Shown here piece by piece: positions 6,395-7,768 of a stretch of DNA of 7,768 bases. The translations under genes were made by a program, and so were the position numbers. Positions within the stretch are counted from its first letter, which is position 1. Each line of letters begins with the position of its first letter. The stretch is from an uncultured Gemmiger sp. (GTDB taxonomy: Bacteria > Bacillota > Clostridia > Oscillospirales > Ruminococcaceae), in contig CALWNS010000261.1 in the NCBI GenBank assembly GCA_944382805.1, positions 1 through 7,768 of the forward strand. The letters are read 5' to 3'. The notes beneath the pieces are model-generated. The model worked only from the letters and a program-made list of their open reading frames with translations. It made no database searches and was not told where the DNA came from.

Positions 6395-7096
6395 ATGGAA
6401 AATACCCCTGCGCGGCCGCTTTTGCAGGTGCGCGGCCTGGGCAAGGTCTATGGCAGCGGCCAGACCGCCGTAGCCGCCCTGCAGGATGTCAGCTTTACGG
6501 TCGAGCGCGGCAGCTTTGTCTCGATCGTCGGGCCTTCCGGCTCGGGCAAATCGACGCTGCTGCATATTCTGGGCGGGGTGGACCGCCCCACCGCCGGCCA
6601 GGTCCTGGTGGACGGCGTTGACATCGGCACGCTGCCCGAAAGCCGCCTGGCGGTCTTTCGCCGCCGGCAGATCGGGCTTGTGTACCAGTTTTATAACCTG
6701 ATCCCGGCGCTGACCGTGGAGGAAAACCTGGCCCTGCCGCTGCTGCTGGACCGCCGCCCTGTCGACCGCGCCCGGCTTGTGGAGCTGGCCGCCCGCCTGG
6801 GCCTGGCCGACAAGCTGCGCGCGCTGCCCGGCGAACTTTCGGGCGGGCAGCAGCAGCGGGTCTCGATCGGCCGCGCGCTGATCACCCGCCCGGCCCTGGT
6901 GCTGGCCGATGAGCCGACCGGCAACCTCGACACCAAAAACAGCGCCGCCATCCTGGCGCTGCTGCGGCAGTTCCACCGCCAGTTTGACCAGACGCTGCTG
7001 CTCATCACGCACGACCCGGCCATTGCCCGCCAGGCCGACCGGGTGCTGTCCATCGAGGACGGACGCCTGGCGAAAGACGAGGTGATCCGCCCATGA
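6395..7096 (+). CDS. ABC transporter ATP-binding protein, MacB/LolD/BceA type
   Basis: Cytoplasmic ATPase of 233 residues that drives an FtsX-type permease. Every ABC motif is intact: Walker A GPSGSGKST (46-54, Lys52), Q-loop Gln98 in LVYQFYNLIPALTVEEN, signature LSGGQQQR (148-155), Walker B LVLADEP with catalytic Glu173, D-loop GNLD (176-179) and H-loop His206. The YQFYNLIPALTVEEN stretch and the GNLDT after Walker B are typical of the MacB/LolD/BceA group. This group works by mechanotransmission to export or detach substrates such as peptides, antibiotics or lipoproteins. AGGAGG lies eight bases before the ATG. The stop overlaps the permease start (ATGA). Location beside an intramembrane-sensing kinase suggests antimicrobial-peptide sensing and defence; the substrate is not known. 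Confidence 0.95.
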   Translation: MENTPARPLLQVRGLGKVYGSGQTAVAALQDVSFTVERGSFVSIVGPSGSGKSTLLHILGGVDRPTAGQVLVDGVDIGTLPESRLAVFRRRQIGLVYQFYNLIPALTVEENLALPLLLDRRPVDRARLVELAARLGLADKLRALPGELSGGQQQRVSIGRALITRPALVLADEPTGNLDTKNSAAILALLRQFHRQFDQTLLLITHDPAIARQADRVLSIEDGRLAKDEVIRP

Positions 7097-7768
7097 CTGT
7101 GCTTACCCGTCTTGCGCTGCGCCAGATCCGCGCGGCCCGCGGCCGGTTCCTGCTCACGGTGCTGGGCGCGCTGCTGTCGGCCGCGCTGCTCACCGCCGTG
7201 CTGGTGGGCTGCCACTCGGTGCTGCGCTCGCTCTACGCGGCGGTGGAAGCGCAGAACGGCGCCTACCACTGGTGTACCCAGAACCTGCCCGCCGAAACAG
7301 CCGCCGGCCTGCTGGCCGATGCGGGCCTGCAATGCACCGGCGCGGTCAGCTGCGAAAACCCGCTGGTCACGGCCGGCGGGGCGCAGCTGCCGCTGGTGCG
7401 GGCGGCGGGCCGCCAGCTGGAGATGCAGAACACCCGGGTCGTTGCGGGGCAGCTGCCCGGCCCCGGCCAGGCGCTGATTCCCGCCGCCCTGGCCGAAGCC
7501 GCCAACCTGGCCCCCGGCGACACGCTGGCGTATACAGGGCCGGACGGCACGCACGCCGTGCCCGTCAGCGGCGTATACGGGCAGAGCTGCCTGTTGGCCG
7601 CGCTGCCGGCGCAGGCGGCGGGGGCGGCGCCGGTCTACCTCCAGCTGGACGCCGCCGCCCTGCCGGCGGGGGTGGAGTTTACCGTCTACGCCGCCGCGCA
7701 GCCGCTGCAGCGGCGCGCGGCCGGCACGGCCTTTTTCCGGGCGGCGGACGCCGCCGCCGCGCGGCTGC
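7093..7768 (+). CDS. FtsX/MacB-like ABC transporter permease, N-terminal 225 residues (3' end outside window)
   Basis: Membrane partner of the preceding ATPase. The frame from ATG 7093 stays open to the window end. After a short basic N-terminus (LALRQIRAARGRF) comes one transmembrane helix, about residues 19-43, then at least 180 residues without a convincing membrane segment. That is the topology of MacB-type permeases, where a large external domain follows helix 1. Residues 115-144 (RVVAGQLPGPGQALIP, then ANLAPGDTL) match the recurring pattern of the MacB periplasmic core domain: a Gly-rich loop, an Ala-rich helix and GDTL. GAYHW (56-60) just after the helix resembles a G-x-[WY]-H stretch I recall from clostridial FtsX-like permeases; that comparison is from memory. 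Five cysteines occur (40, 61, 81, 87, 166). The four-base ATGA overlap implies coupled translation. Whether the full protein is a 4-helix MacB form or a longer 8-10-helix Bce-like form cannot be told here. Confidence 0.88.
   Translation, partial: MTVLTRLALRQIRAARGRFLLTVLGALLSAALLTAVLVGCHSVLRSLYAAVEAQNGAYHWCTQNLPAETAAGLLADAGLQCTGAVSCENPLVTAGGAQLPLVRAAGRQLEMQNTRVVAGQLPGPGQALIPAALAEAANLAPGDTLAYTGPDGTHAVPVSGVYGQSCLLAALPAQAAGAAPVYLQLDAAALPAGVEFTVYAAAQPLQRRAAGTAFFRAADAAAARL

Overview
The window reads as chromosomal DNA of a very GC-rich, gut-type Firmicute. I infer Clostridia, probably Oscillospiraceae near Faecalibacterium, Gemmiger or Subdoligranulum. The reasons are the ileS-lspA-rluD gene order known from Firmicutes, strong AGGAGG-type ribosome sites, a Clostridia-style isoleucyl-tRNA synthetase, and a two-component/ABC-transporter module typical of Gram-positives. 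The genus is a guess. All ten genes lie on the + strand, gaps are short, and no stretch of 300 bases lacks a gene.

Left part (1-4506), housekeeping: the C-terminal half of ileS, then a gap with a strong GC hairpin and a 10-bp tandem repeat. Next come lspA (lipoprotein signal peptidase), rluD (23S rRNA pseudouridine synthase), a Cof-type HAD phosphatase and a lone fructose-type PTS EIIA protein. lspA/rluD and rluD/HAD overlap and EIIA follows after 26 bp, so these four look like one operon. A textbook intrinsic terminator at 4471-4506 closes it.

Right part (4507-7768), a stress-sensing module: an OmpR-family response regulator and a histidine kinase with two membrane helices and almost no external loop, in overlapping genes. 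They are followed by an ABC ATPase and the start of its FtsX/MacB-type permease, which runs off the window. This is the layout of Bce-like antimicrobial-peptide sensing and resistance systems, although the substrate cannot be read from the sequence.

The most notable signal is regulatory. The promoter of the two-component genes and the promoter of the ABC genes carry the same 16-bp element (14 of 16 bases identical). A GTCACC core sits exactly 20 bp upstream of the -10 box in both, and neither has a recognisable -35. This suggests that the response regulator activates both its own operon and the transporter. No mobile element, CRISPR array, tRNA or rRNA was seen.
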